Shown here one piece after another: positions 1 to 6,758 of a DNA stretch of 64,000 nt; the stretch's first letter is position 1; the number at the start of each line of letters is the position of its first letter. Source of the DNA: Vreelandella sp042466685 (GTDB lineage Bacteria; Pseudomonadota; Gammaproteobacteria; Pseudomonadales; Halomonadaceae). The notes under the pieces were generated by a model, which was given only the letters and a program-made list of their open reading frames with translations, was not told the origin of the DNA and ran no database searches. A program made the translations under genes and the position numbers. The stretch spans positions 1,488,001-1,552,000 of the forward strand of contig NZ_CP170448.1 of NCBI RefSeq assembly GCF_042466685.1, read 5' to 3'.

Positions 1-1
1 G

Positions 2-103
2 GGGTACCTTTCTGAAATAGAGTCAGGAAAGAAGAGAGGCTCGTTGAGTGTGCTGACCCGCCTTGCTGCCGCGTTGAGTGTGGAGTTGAGTGACCTTGCA
101 TAA
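2..103 (+). CDS. XRE-family helix-turn-helix regulator, C-terminal fragment
   Basis: The window opens inside a gene. Frame 2 is open from base 2 to a TAA at 101-103 and encodes 33 residues that include YLSEIESGKKRGSL and LTRLAAALSVELSDLA. This is the recognition-helix end of a Cro/C1-type HTH (pattern YLSxIExGKR..S...L..LA.AL.V....L). The start and N-terminal half lie outside the window. The fragment ends right after the HTH, so the whole protein is probably a small single-domain DNA-binding regulator. A strong hairpin terminator follows 14 bases after the stop. The targets cannot be inferred. Confidence 0.8.
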   Translation, partial: GYLSEIESGKKRGSLSVLTRLAAALSVELSDLA

Positions 104-117
104 ACGCCACAGAATTT

Positions 118-152
118 AAAAGGCCGTCAAGCACTTAGCTCGACGGCCTTTT
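118..152. terminator. bidirectional intrinsic terminator
   Basis: Perfect 11-bp arms AAAAGGCCGTC (118-128) and GACGGCCTTTT (142-152) carry T-rich flanks on both strands. It can end the XRE gene on the plus strand and the microprotein gene on the minus strand. Confidence 0.85.
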
Positions 153-199
153 CGTTTTTGGCTCTCAGGGATTGTCTTGGAAAAAGTGAGGGAAGCTGT

Positions 200-283
200 T
201 TAAAAAGGCAATACGCCGCTGAAGCCGACACCGAGTACGGCAACGATAACAACAACGATAACGACGATAGTGGTAGTAGACAT
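200..283 (-). CDS. 27-residue hydrophobic membrane microprotein
   Basis: A short minus-strand frame has an ATG at 283 and a TAA at 202-200. It encodes MSTTT, then an uninterrupted run of Val/Ile/Ala/Leu (IVVIVVVIVAVLGVG), then FSGVLPF. That is one predicted transmembrane helix with almost no soluble part. The start is supported by an AGGAAGAG ribosome-binding site 3-4 bases upstream, and the gene ends before the shared bidirectional terminator at 118-152. Gene signals therefore surround it although it is too short for usual gene callers. I do not recognise a family. Small single-helix proteins of this kind often bind a larger membrane complex, but that is inference. The upstream minus-strand gene (LPD1/CLCA_X-like) ends 75 bases away and could be co-transcribed. 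Confidence 0.6.
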   Translation of the reverse strand: MSTTTIVVIVVVIVAVLGVGFSGVLPF

Positions 284-358
284 ATTCTCTTCCTTTGAGT
301 AGTGAACGTTGCTATAGCGTAGTCACGATTGTGCTTTTTCGCACATGGCTGTTGGTAA

Positions 359-1189
359 TCAGTTCCGAAAACAACTTTCTGATGAAGCTTTAGCTGCCAA
401 CGCCTTCCCCAGCCCACTAAAATAGTCACTGAACGCTGTATTGATCTGTTCCCGTTGTGGGCCCCGTGGGTAAAGACCTCTTTCCGCTTCAGGAGAGGCC
501 TTGGTGCCTTTGACTAAGAAATGGTTGGTAATAGTTGCATCTTGCACAAAGGCCTCGAAAGCGCGGGCGCAGAGCTCTTCGGGTTTGCTGTAGTAGAGCT
601 GACCGAGTTTTTTATCCACTTGCGCCGAGCGCTGGAACAGCTCGCTGGGCTGATCGCCTGTTGGCTGCAGCAGAATAGCCTTGAAGCACTCCATCAATAA
701 TTGATTAAGCGGGAGGGGGATGGGCGCCGCATCGGCGAGCCAGGCGGTAGAGGCGAACATGCCGACTGGTGTGTCGCGAAAACACTTACTGGTGATGTAG
801 TGATCGAAAGCATGAAACCACTCATGAGCGATGCTGCCGGGGCCAGCGTTTTTAGCCAGCGCAAAACTGCGTTGGCTGGGGTCGTAGTGTGCAGAAACAC
901 CCGGTCGGCCACCGCTGCCGTACTGCAGCGCGATTGAGCCGCGCAGGGAAATCAACGCCTCTGTTCCCTGTAGTATCACCATGAGATCGCACAGTGCATC
1001 ATGAAACAGCTCTGCGGCCCGGTCACGCTCAGCGTTGGTGACCCAGCGGCCAATCTCAATAGAGCGAAAATCAAACTGACGCCGGATCAGAGCAAAACTG
1101 CTGGCTTGCCCCTGACGATGGTCAGGGCCAGAGCGATAAAAATCCCGCGCTTCAATGCTCACTTGTCGTTTCTCCTTGTATTCCGCCAT
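359..1189 (-). CDS. LPD1/CLCA_X-type putative metalloprotease
   Basis: A protein of 276 residues. The centre carries IEIGRWVTNAERDRAAELF, then a Gly-rich strand, then GSIAHEWFHAFDHY. The HEWFH is an HExxH zinc-protease-like motif followed by xDH. The pattern R.I.IG.WVT..E...A..LF...AHEW.HA.DHY is that of the LPD1 ('large polyvalent protein associated') domain, also annotated CLCA_X. I take the ATG at 1189 as the start because GGGGGT lies five bases upstream; a GTG at 1201 is possible. No signal peptide is visible. It is divergent from the DJ-1 gene with about 66 bases between them. Peptidase activity is inferred from the motif, and the substrate is unknown. Confidence 0.65.
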   Translation of the reverse strand: MAEYKEKRQVSIEARDFYRSGPDHRQGQASSFALIRRQFDFRSIEIGRWVTNAERDRAAELFHDALCDLMVILQGTEALISLRGSIALQYGSGGRPGVSAHYDPSQRSFALAKNAGPGSIAHEWFHAFDHYITSKCFRDTPVGMFASTAWLADAAPIPLPLNQLLMECFKAILLQPTGDQPSELFQRSAQVDKKLGQLYYSKPEELCARAFEAFVQDATITNHFLVKGTKASPEAERGLYPRGPQREQINTAFSDYFSGLGKALAAKASSESCFRN

Positions 1190-1255
1190 CCAGACCCCCA
1201 CTAACTAACCGTAACGCATTTTAATTGCTTCAATTTCCACCGCCAGGAGAGAGAT

Positions 1256-1942
1256 ATGAGCAAGCGTATTTTAGTGGTATTGACGTCTCACGATCAGTTG
1301 GGCGATACCGGCAATAAAACCGGTTTTTGGCTTGAAGAGCTGGCAGCCCCTTATTATGTCTTTAAAGATGCGGGTGCTGAAGTCATCTTGGCATCACCCA
1401 AGGGTGGTCAGCCGCCGCTGGATCCTAAAAGTGACGCAGACGATAGCCAAACCGATGAAACGCGCCGCTTTAAGCAAGATGAAAAAGCTAACGCGGAGCT
1501 TGCCGCTACCCATTGCTTGAGCGACATGAAGGCCGATGATTTCGATGCGGTATTCTACCCTGGGGGCCACGGCCCGCTATGGGATCTCGTTGACGATGTG
1601 GACTCTATTCGCTTGATCGAAACCTTTATCGCCCAAGGCAAGCCGGTTGCCACGGTTTGTCACGCGCCGATTGTCCTGGTTAATGCCAAAGACAGCGCTG
1701 GCGAGCCGTTAGTAAAAGGCCGACAAGTAACGGGCTTTACCAACGGCGAAGAAGAGGCCGTTGGCTTGACCAATATCGTGCCGCACCTGGTTGAAGATGC
1801 CTTGCAAAAGCGCGGTGGGATTTATAGCAAAGCAGATGATTTTACTCCTTACGTACGTGAGGATGGCCAACTGATTACCGGCCAAAACCCGCCTTCCTCA
1901 ACGCTGACGGCTGAGACGCTGATGGCGTGGCTCTCGAAATAA
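1256..1942 (+). CDS. DJ-1/PfpI family protein (Hsp31-like)
   Basis: 228 residues, cytoplasmic. The N-terminus ILVVLTSHDQ and the middle DAVFYPGGHGPLWDL, ATVCHAP and TGFTNGEEEAVG fit the type-1 glutamine-amidotransferase-like fold of DJ-1/PfpI. The nucleophile is the Cys of VCHAP (about residue 142). The neighbouring His and the Glu at EEE complete the usual pocket. The family includes glyoxalase III/deglycase-type chaperones of the Hsp31 group and protease-like stress proteins, and the length and the FYPGGHGPLWDL motif favour the Hsp31-like branch. The start is supported by CAGGAGAGAG before the ATG. A hairpin terminator follows. The exact activity cannot be settled from sequence. Confidence 0.85.
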   Translation: MSKRILVVLTSHDQLGDTGNKTGFWLEELAAPYYVFKDAGAEVILASPKGGQPPLDPKSDADDSQTDETRRFKQDEKANAELAATHCLSDMKADDFDAVFYPGGHGPLWDLVDDVDSIRLIETFIAQGKPVATVCHAPIVLVNAKDSAGEPLVKGRQVTGFTNGEEEAVGLTNIVPHLVEDALQKRGGIYSKADDFTPYVREDGQLITGQNPPSSTLTAETLMAWLSK

Positions 1943-1972
1943 CGCTCCGCTATGACTAACGCGTTTGATGAC

Positions 1973-2003
1973 AACGGCGAGGTTTTCTTCGCCGTTTCTA
2001 TTT
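1973..2003 (+). terminator. intrinsic terminator after the DJ-1 gene
   Basis: AACGGCGA (1973-1980) pairs with TCGCCGTT (1989-1996) and is followed by a T-rich stretch. It lies 30 bases after the stop codon. Confidence 0.7.
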
Positions 2004-2070
2004 TGGGGCTGGTGAAATGTTCCTTAACTACGACCTGCTGGCTCAGTGCTATGTCCCTCACCGCTATGTA

Positions 2071-2131
2071 TACCCCTAGTCAGAAACCCTGGCAGGGGTA
2101 CTAATGCTAGCTGGTACATGCTTTGGCTAGC
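2071..2131. other. two consecutive inverted repeats in a gene-free stretch
   Basis: TACCCCT (2071-2077) pairs with AGGGGTA (2094-2100), and GCTAGC at 2106-2111 and 2126-2131 can pair with each other. They lie in the roughly 390 bases between the DJ-1 terminator and the first small RNA, where I find no convincing gene. They may be regulatory or remnants. Confidence 0.3.
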
Positions 2132-2393
2132 AGCTCCGCTGCGCTGTTTATCGGCGCGGTGGGCGTTAAAGCCGTGTATGTGGATAAGTGTGAGTTGAAA
2201 TGCGTCTGCGTTGGTGGAAGCAGCAATGTGCCCCTAGGGGGGCGCTGACAAAAATATCGTCATGGTATTGATGGTGCGGTGGATGCCACTAAAATGTGGT
2301 TGTAAAAAATGTTGTAAAAAAATTGCCTAGCTAAAAGGCTGTTTAAGATCCAAAAAAACTTTTAAAAACAATTTATTTTCTGCTACATATCAC

Positions 2394-2419
2394 AGGTTAG
2401 ATAAACGCTCTGCTATAAA
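2394..2419 (+). promoter_or_regulatory. promoter region of the first Csr-type small RNA
   Basis: AGGTTAGATAAA at 2394-2405 is repeated exactly at 3128-3139 before the second small RNA, and in both places CACTGTG follows exactly 29 bases from its start. Here a TATAAA at 2414-2419 is a fair -10 box, which puts the start of transcription near 2425. I could not find a clean GacA/UvrY palindrome upstream. Confidence 0.5.
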
Positions 2420-2423
2420 GCGC

Positions 2424-2573
2424 ACTGTGTGCACACAGCGAAAGGAACTCGCGATAGGGAAGAACAAGCAAGGATTGCTTGTATAGCACAAGGATGCACA
2501 AACAGGATGTTTGTGGTGCAAGATCAGGGATGACCTGATGAAAACCCGGCCAAGGATTGGCCGGGTTTTTTTT
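2424..2573 (+). ncRNA. CsrB/RsmZ-like CsrA-sequestering small RNA, copy 1
   Basis: About 150 nt with seven GGA motifs, most of them in hairpin loops: CAAGCA-AGGAT-TGCTTG (2465-2481), CACAAAC-AGGAT-GTTTGTG (2497-2515), ATCAGG-GATGA-CCTGAT (2523-2539), and the terminator itself, CCCGGCCAA-GGA-TTGGCCGGG followed by eight T. Serial AGGA/AGGGA loops closed by stems are the hallmark of the CsrB/CsrC and RsmX/Y/Z RNAs, which bind and titrate the translational regulator CsrA/RsmA. The boundaries come from the promoter match and the terminator. There is no credible coding frame. A second copy of the same design starts about 735 bases downstream with the same orientation, the same promoter block and an identical central hairpin. 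Confidence 0.85.
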
Positions 2574-2718
2574 GACATCAATGACAGTTTAATTAAACTC
2601 TTATAAAGCTTTTATTAATTTTTTTATGCTTGTGGTGCATGCTAGTGATGATAGAAAGTCTGTGTTACAAACAACTACTCCTTTCTATAATAGGGTCGTC
2701 TGCATGAAAACGCTTCCT

Positions 2719-2934
2719 TCAACAAGCATAGTGATAATAAAGCGAGCTTAATTCATTCATGGGTGTTTCAACTGCCGTTTGGCAGTTTAGGCAGCGTATG
2801 GTGGCGCTGTTCTTGCCGGTGCCTTCCAAGCGGAAGCGATTAAAAAACGGGTTTTTGGGTGACTCTGAGTTACCGCAATGACGACAGATGACATCCAGTC
2901 CGTTGACTTTGTTGATAATTATAATGTCGCGCAC
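2719..2934 (-). CDS. small zinc-ribbon-like protein, unknown function
   Basis: 71 residues. It has two CxxC pairs, CRHCG (about residues 17-21) and CLNCQ (about 48-52), about 30 residues apart, which is the layout of a single zinc ribbon, plus a C-terminal Cys. The start is GTG at 2934, supported by a strong GGAGG five bases upstream. It lies between the two Csr-type small RNAs on the opposite strand. I do not recognise the family. A zinc ribbon of this size may bind nucleic acid or protein. Any link to CsrA control is only inferred from position. Confidence 0.6.
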   Translation of the reverse strand: MRDIIIINKVNGLDVICRHCGNSESPKNPFFNRFRLEGTGKNSATIRCLNCQTAVETPMNELSSLYYHYAC

Positions 2935-3005
2935 GCTGACCTCCTATCAGTAGGTTGTTGATGGTTCAGGCGTGGTAACGTCCGTGTAGAGCAGTATCGT
3001 TACCG

Positions 3006-3021
3006 ATACTTATAAAAGTAT
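3006..3021. repeat. palindrome ATACTT-N4-AAGTAT upstream of the second small RNA
   Basis: A perfect 6-bp inverted repeat with a 4-base spacer, about 135-150 bases upstream of the inferred start of the second small RNA and about 70 upstream of the zinc-ribbon start codon. It is a candidate operator for either transcript. Confidence 0.3.
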
Positions 3022-3127
3022 AGCGCTGCTGAGCATAAGCGCCATATAAATATATCGAATATATGTGGGTTAAATTAGTGTATTTAATCTAAGTAAAAAA
3101 AGATAATTTTTTTCGTTTTGATAACAT

Positions 3128-3153
3128 AGGTTAGATAAATAAAGTGTTTTAAG
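3128..3153 (+). promoter_or_regulatory. promoter region of the second Csr-type small RNA
   Basis: The 12-mer AGGTTAGATAAA (3128-3139) is identical to the one before copy 1 and has the same 29-base spacing to CACTGTG (3157). The -10 region TTTAAG (about 3148-3153) is weaker than in copy 1. Confidence 0.45.
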
Positions 3154-3157
3154 GTTC

Positions 3158-3308
3158 ACTGTGGGTGCACATCATAAGGAAGTGGCAACAGGGAAGATCG
3201 AGCTAGGAAGGCTTACGCTCATGGAAGCACAAACAGGATGTTTGTGAAGACGAATCAAGGAAGGTTTGATAAAGCCCCAGCCAGGGAATGGCCGGGGCTT
3301 CTTTTTTA
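3158..3308 (+). ncRNA. CsrB/RsmZ-like CsrA-sequestering small RNA, copy 2
   Basis: About 150 nt. GGA motifs appear in AAGGAAG, CAGGGAAG, TAGGAAG, ATGGAAG, CAGGATG, CAAGGAAGG and CCAGGGAATGG. The hairpin CACAAAC-AGGAT-GTTTGTG (3228-3246) is identical to one in copy 1; ATCAA-GGAAGG-TTTGAT is another loop. The terminator is AAGCCCC...GGGGCTT (about 3272-3300) with a GGGAA loop and a run of T. It converges on the M42 peptidase gene, whose stop lies about 10 bases further on. Outside the shared promoter block and one hairpin, the sequence differs from copy 1, so this is a diverged paralogue or an independent RNA of the same class, not a recent duplication. Confidence 0.8.
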
Positions 3309-3318
3309 TACGCTTGTT

Positions 3319-4650
3319 TTAGTTTTTGCCTTTCTTCTTGTTTTTCTTGCTGTGATTGCTTTGGTTACTTGTTTGGCTCTCGCTACTCTCGTCGTTATTA
3401 CTATCATCCTCACTGTCAGGTTTGTCGCTGCCTTGGTGAGTGAGCGGGCTCGCCTGGTCTAAGCGCGGGTGGTTATCCAGGAATTCACGCTGTAGGTCAG
3501 GTATGGCATCCAAGGCTTGCAAGGTATGGGTGAGGGCGTGAATAGCCGCCAGCACGTCCTGGGTATGGCCTGTTTCTGAGATAGTGTGCATATTGCGGAT
3601 GGGAAACCCAATCGAGGTGGCAGCACTGTCGATAGAGGCCAGTACGCCCGCCATGCCATCGGTGCCCGTATCAACACCCACAATATCGCGCTGTAGCGGA
3701 ATATCCTGCTCTTTAGCGGCAGTGGCGATAATGCGGTTGAGCTGTTCGCTGGCAATAGAGCCCACCGCCATGGTGAAGCCTTTGCCCATCTCTAGCGGCT
3801 GCATGCGCTTATCGCCAATACCGGGCGCAGCCACATAGTCGTGGTTTACGTCCACGCCAATCAAGGCATCCGGCTTCATTTCACCCGCCATCACGCGGCT
3901 GCCGAAACGGCCAATCTCTTCGTAGCTGGCAATAGCAAACAGCACGCGGACATTCTTGGTGCCGCCTGCTTCGGCGATCAAACGCGCTACTTCAGCCGCT
4001 ACAAAACAGCCCAGGCCGTTATCCAGGTAAGCGCCGTAGAAAGTATTGGGACTAAAGCCCGGACGAATAGGGCGGTCAAAGATAATTGAGTCGCCGGGGC
4101 GAACACCCAGGTTCAACACCTGCTGCTTTTTATTGTCGCCGTGGATCTGGAGGTCCAGGTAGATCTGCTCTTTTTTCAGGCCTTTGCTACCATCGCGCTG
4201 GGCAGGGTCAGAAAAGTGGATCGCACCCAGGGCTTCTACCGTGCCGCCTTCAATGCAGCGATAGCTGCCGGGCGCGTCGGGGTCTTCGCTAAATAGCTTC
4301 ACTTCATGGCCGATAAGCACGGTGGGCAGAAAGGAGTCTGTATTGATCCAGATCTTGCCGTCTTCGCCAATTGAGCGCACCTGCATACGGATTTTGTCCG
4401 CATGGCCGATGATCATGACCTTGAACATATCGTCCCGGTCAGGGTGGGTGTCCAACACAACGCCCGCGTTGCCCTTAAACTGGTGAAGGTGCCAGCCTTT
4501 AGGGGCGAAAGATTCGAAATGTGGCTTCAGCACGCCATATGTCATCGCGGCTTCGAGCCCTACTGGGCTGGGAGCTGCAAGGATTTCGCGCATTAGTTTG
4601 AACTGCGCGTCGGGCATCGGCTGTGTCCAGGGTTTTGCACTATCGCTCAT
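3319..4650 (-). CDS. M42-family metallopeptidase (glutamyl/deblocking aminopeptidase type)
   Basis: 443 residues, cytoplasmic. The di-zinc pocket of clan MH is visible: GHAD (His about 83), LDNG (Asp about 218), the catalytic EE of ASYEEIGRFG, DVNHD and a late H in MHTISETGHT. Family members form large tetrahedral aminopeptidases that trim peptides. An odd feature is the C-terminal tail of about 40 residues: rich in Asp/Ser/Asn, then Lys (KKNKKKGKN). It is not part of the fold and looks disordered. The gene stands alone: the small RNA copy 2 terminator converges from downstream, and a LysR gene on the same strand ends about 70 bases upstream of its start. Confidence 0.85.
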   Translation of the reverse strand: MSDSAKPWTQPMPDAQFKLMREILAAPSPVGLEAAMTYGVLKPHFESFAPKGWHLHQFKGNAGVVLDTHPDRDDMFKVMIIGHADKIRMQVRSIGEDGKIWINTDSFLPTVLIGHEVKLFSEDPDAPGSYRCIEGGTVEALGAIHFSDPAQRDGSKGLKKEQIYLDLQIHGDNKKQQVLNLGVRPGDSIIFDRPIRPGFSPNTFYGAYLDNGLGCFVAAEVARLIAEAGGTKNVRVLFAIASYEEIGRFGSRVMAGEMKPDALIGVDVNHDYVAAPGIGDKRMQPLEMGKGFTMAVGSIASEQLNRIIATAAKEQDIPLQRDIVGVDTGTDGMAGVLASIDSAATSIGFPIRNMHTISETGHTQDVLAAIHALTHTLQALDAIPDLQREFLDNHPRLDQASPLTHQGSDKPDSEDDSNNDESSESQTSNQSNHSKKNKKKGKN

Positions 4651-4730
4651 CGTTGTCGCTCACTCATTTGAGGTGGATGTTAATCACCTCTAGTCTGCCA
4701 GATTCCTATCTCTTGTGTAGAGAAAACCCC

Positions 4731-5615
4731 TCAGGGGTGATCATGTATCAGTTGACGCAGAGCACTCGTTGCGGCGGAAGGAGGATGGCGTCGACTTAAT
4801 ATAATACCCAGCTCACGGCGTATGGTTGGCTCGACCAGAGGGCGGTGTTCAATGCCGTCGGCGGCGATCTGACGAAAACTGAGAGAGGGCAGCACGCTAA
4901 TGCCTAACCCTGCCGCTACCATCCGGCCTACCGTGGCGATCTGGCGCGCATCGCATAAAATATCCAGCCGCTCTCCCACGCTCTGCATAATACGGTCAAT
5001 ATCCTGGCGTGAGCTGGAAAGGCGATTAATGCCAATAAATGGATACTCAGCCAGCTCTCTCCAGGCCACTGTCGATTGTGCCAGCAGCGGATGCCCGCTG
5101 GGGCAAACGGCCACATAGCTATCTTCAAGAACGGGTTCAAACGTCAGGTCATCTGCATCGCTTGGCGGCACTGAAAGCCCCAGGTCAGCTCGGCCTTCGC
5201 GCACCATTTGATTGATCTGTTCGGCCAACACATCGTGCAGGCTGAGGTTGATACGTGGATAGGCTTCATGAAAACGCTTAATAACTCGAGGAAACAGACC
5301 CGCTGCAAGGGTGGGCAGGGCGGCGATAGTCACCTTGCCACGCTGTTTTGAAAACTGGTCGTTAAGATCCTCAAAAGCTTCATTCCAATCATTCAATAGC
5401 CGCACGGCGACCGGCAGAAAGGCTTCGCCTTCCGGTGTCAGGGCAAGCTGGCGGGTAGTGCGAGCAAACAGCGCACCGCCCACACTCTCCTCAAGTTTGC
5501 GTAACGCGATGGAGATCGCCGGTTGGGAAAGATGTATCCGCTCGCTAGCCTCTGCAAGGCTGCGGGAATGGGCGACGGCTACAAAAACACGCAACTGCTG
5601 GATGCTTGGATTCAT
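4731..5615 (-). CDS. LysR-type transcriptional regulator
   Basis: 294 residues. The N-terminal winged HTH (IQQLRVFVAVAHSRSLAEA, LSQPAISIALRKLEESVG) and the C-terminal periplasmic-binding-protein-like effector domain, with TIAALPTLAAGLFP at its start, are typical of LysR. It is divergent from the TAXI-TRAP/AtuA operon with 156 bases between them, the usual arrangement for a LysR regulator and its target. An inverted repeat at 5694-5716 is a candidate site. The inducer is unknown but would be expected to relate to the transported carboxylate. Confidence 0.9.
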   Translation of the reverse strand: MNPSIQQLRVFVAVAHSRSLAEASERIHLSQPAISIALRKLEESVGGALFARTTRQLALTPEGEAFLPVAVRLLNDWNEAFEDLNDQFSKQRGKVTIAALPTLAAGLFPRVIKRFHEAYPRINLSLHDVLAEQINQMVREGRADLGLSVPPSDADDLTFEPVLEDSYVAVCPSGHPLLAQSTVAWRELAEYPFIGINRLSSSRQDIDRIMQSVGERLDILCDARQIATVGRMVAAGLGISVLPSLSFRQIAADGIEHRPLVEPTIRRELGIILSRRHPPSAATSALRQLIHDHP

Positions 5616-5693
5616 TTAGAAAGTAAAACATAAATTAAAAACTATTCAATATACAAAACATAAAAGGCAGACCATGCTTGTTTTGTCGCATGC

Positions 5694-5716
5694 AAACAGT
5701 GTCGCCATCACTGTTT
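5694..5716. promoter_or_regulatory. inverted repeat AAACAGTG-N7-CACTGTTT, candidate operator
   Basis: Perfect 8-bp arms with a 7-base spacer lie in the divergent promoter between the LysR gene and the TRAP operon, 55 bases before the TAXI start codon. The geometry suits a LysR dimer. A weak hairpin in the leader is the alternative. Confidence 0.4.
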
Positions 5717-5771
5717 TTAAGAAAGTCGACCTACAACAACAATAGTTCGCTGAGCGAGCTTTGGAGACACA

Positions 5772-6737
5772 ATGAAAACGCTACTTACTGCCATGGTGGC
5801 CAGCGCCGCGGTGCTAGCCGCTGCTACCTCTAATGCCGATGAGCGCCTGTTGATTGGCTCTACCTCAAGCTCATCCAGCCACTACAGCTATTTTGTCGCG
5901 GTTAATCAGATTATTAATAACCAAGTGGAAGGGATCAGCTCTTCGGTTGCCGAAACCGGTGCCACAGTGGATAACCTGCGCCGTTTAGGGCGTGATCAAA
6001 TTGATATGGGGCTGGTAACCACCAACACCGGCTATCACGCCTACGCCGGTGAGGAAGATTTTGAAGGTCGCCCCGTCGATAACCGCCTACTGTGGGTCTA
6101 CACCGTGGCGCCGCAGAATGCCGTAATGCGCCAGGATGCAGGGGTGGAAACCTTCGCTGACTTAAACGGTGTGCGCTTCAATCCAGGCATTACAGGGTCA
6201 GCCACCGAGAAAACCACCGAAGCGGTAATGCGCGCACTTGGCATCGAACCGGATTATGTACGTGGATCCACCACCGATATGGTCGACGCCATGAAAGATG
6301 GCCGAGTGATGGGGTCGGTAAAATCGGGGGTCGGAGAACGCCTGGATGGCTCCTCCATGGATATTGCCACTTTCACACCGATAAGCGTGCTGTCGCTTGA
6401 TCAAGAACAGGCCGACACACTGCGCAGCGAAATGCCCGACGTAGCCATTGTCGATGTCCCTGAAGGGGCAGCAGAGGGTCTTCCCGCTTACACCACTTGG
6501 GCCTTTGGGGTTGCCGTGCACGCCCATCCGGATATGGATGAAGAGACCGCCTATCAAATCGTCAAAGCCGTAATGGAAAATCCAGAGCCTCAGGTTAATG
6601 CGTTTGCGGCCATGCAGGATGCGGATATGGCGAAGATGACGTTGGAGGTCGGCACTGTGCCACTTCACGCCGGTGCTGCGCGTTATTTCGAAGAGCAGGG
6701 GTATGACATCCCCGATGCCTTGCAGCCTGTTCAGTAA
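5772..6737 (+). CDS. TAXI-family TRAP transporter substrate-binding protein
   Basis: 321 residues with a cleavable signal peptide (MKTLLTAMVASAAVLAAATSN, then ADE), so it is periplasmic. The core ERLLIGSTSSSSSHYSYF, the ETGATVDNLRRL loop, NTGYHAYAGEE and the C-terminal LHAGAARYFEEQGYDIPD match the TRAP-associated extracytoplasmic immunogenic (TAXI) proteins, which capture organic acids (for example glutamate or dicarboxylates) for TRAP permeases. It is the first gene of an operon with the fused permease 15-20 bases downstream and two AtuA-type genes. The start is supported by TTTGGAGACACA before the ATG. The substrate is not deducible. Confidence 0.9.
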   Translation: MKTLLTAMVASAAVLAAATSNADERLLIGSTSSSSSHYSYFVAVNQIINNQVEGISSSVAETGATVDNLRRLGRDQIDMGLVTTNTGYHAYAGEEDFEGRPVDNRLLWVYTVAPQNAVMRQDAGVETFADLNGVRFNPGITGSATEKTTEAVMRALGIEPDYVRGSTTDMVDAMKDGRVMGSVKSGVGERLDGSSMDIATFTPISVLSLDQEQADTLRSEMPDVAIVDVPEGAAEGLPAYTTWAFGVAVHAHPDMDEETAYQIVKAVMENPEPQVNAFAAMQDADMAKMTLEVGTVPLHAGAARYFEEQGYDIPDALQPVQ

Positions 6738-6758
6738 GGCCAGTCGGAGAAGATGATC

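Noticed and set aside
2101..2243. Possible broken gene in the 2.1-2.24 kb stretch
   Set aside because: One frame gives about 40 residues, but without start signal, with a stop just upstream, and no known family.
3238..3462. Open frame of 74 residues over the small RNA copy 2 terminator
   Set aside because: It crosses the terminator and the antisense end of the M42 gene; the GGA-rich RNA explains the region better.
6198..6668. Minus-strand frame of 156 residues opposite the TAXI gene
   Set aside because: Shadow of a well-supported gene with a signal peptide and family motifs.
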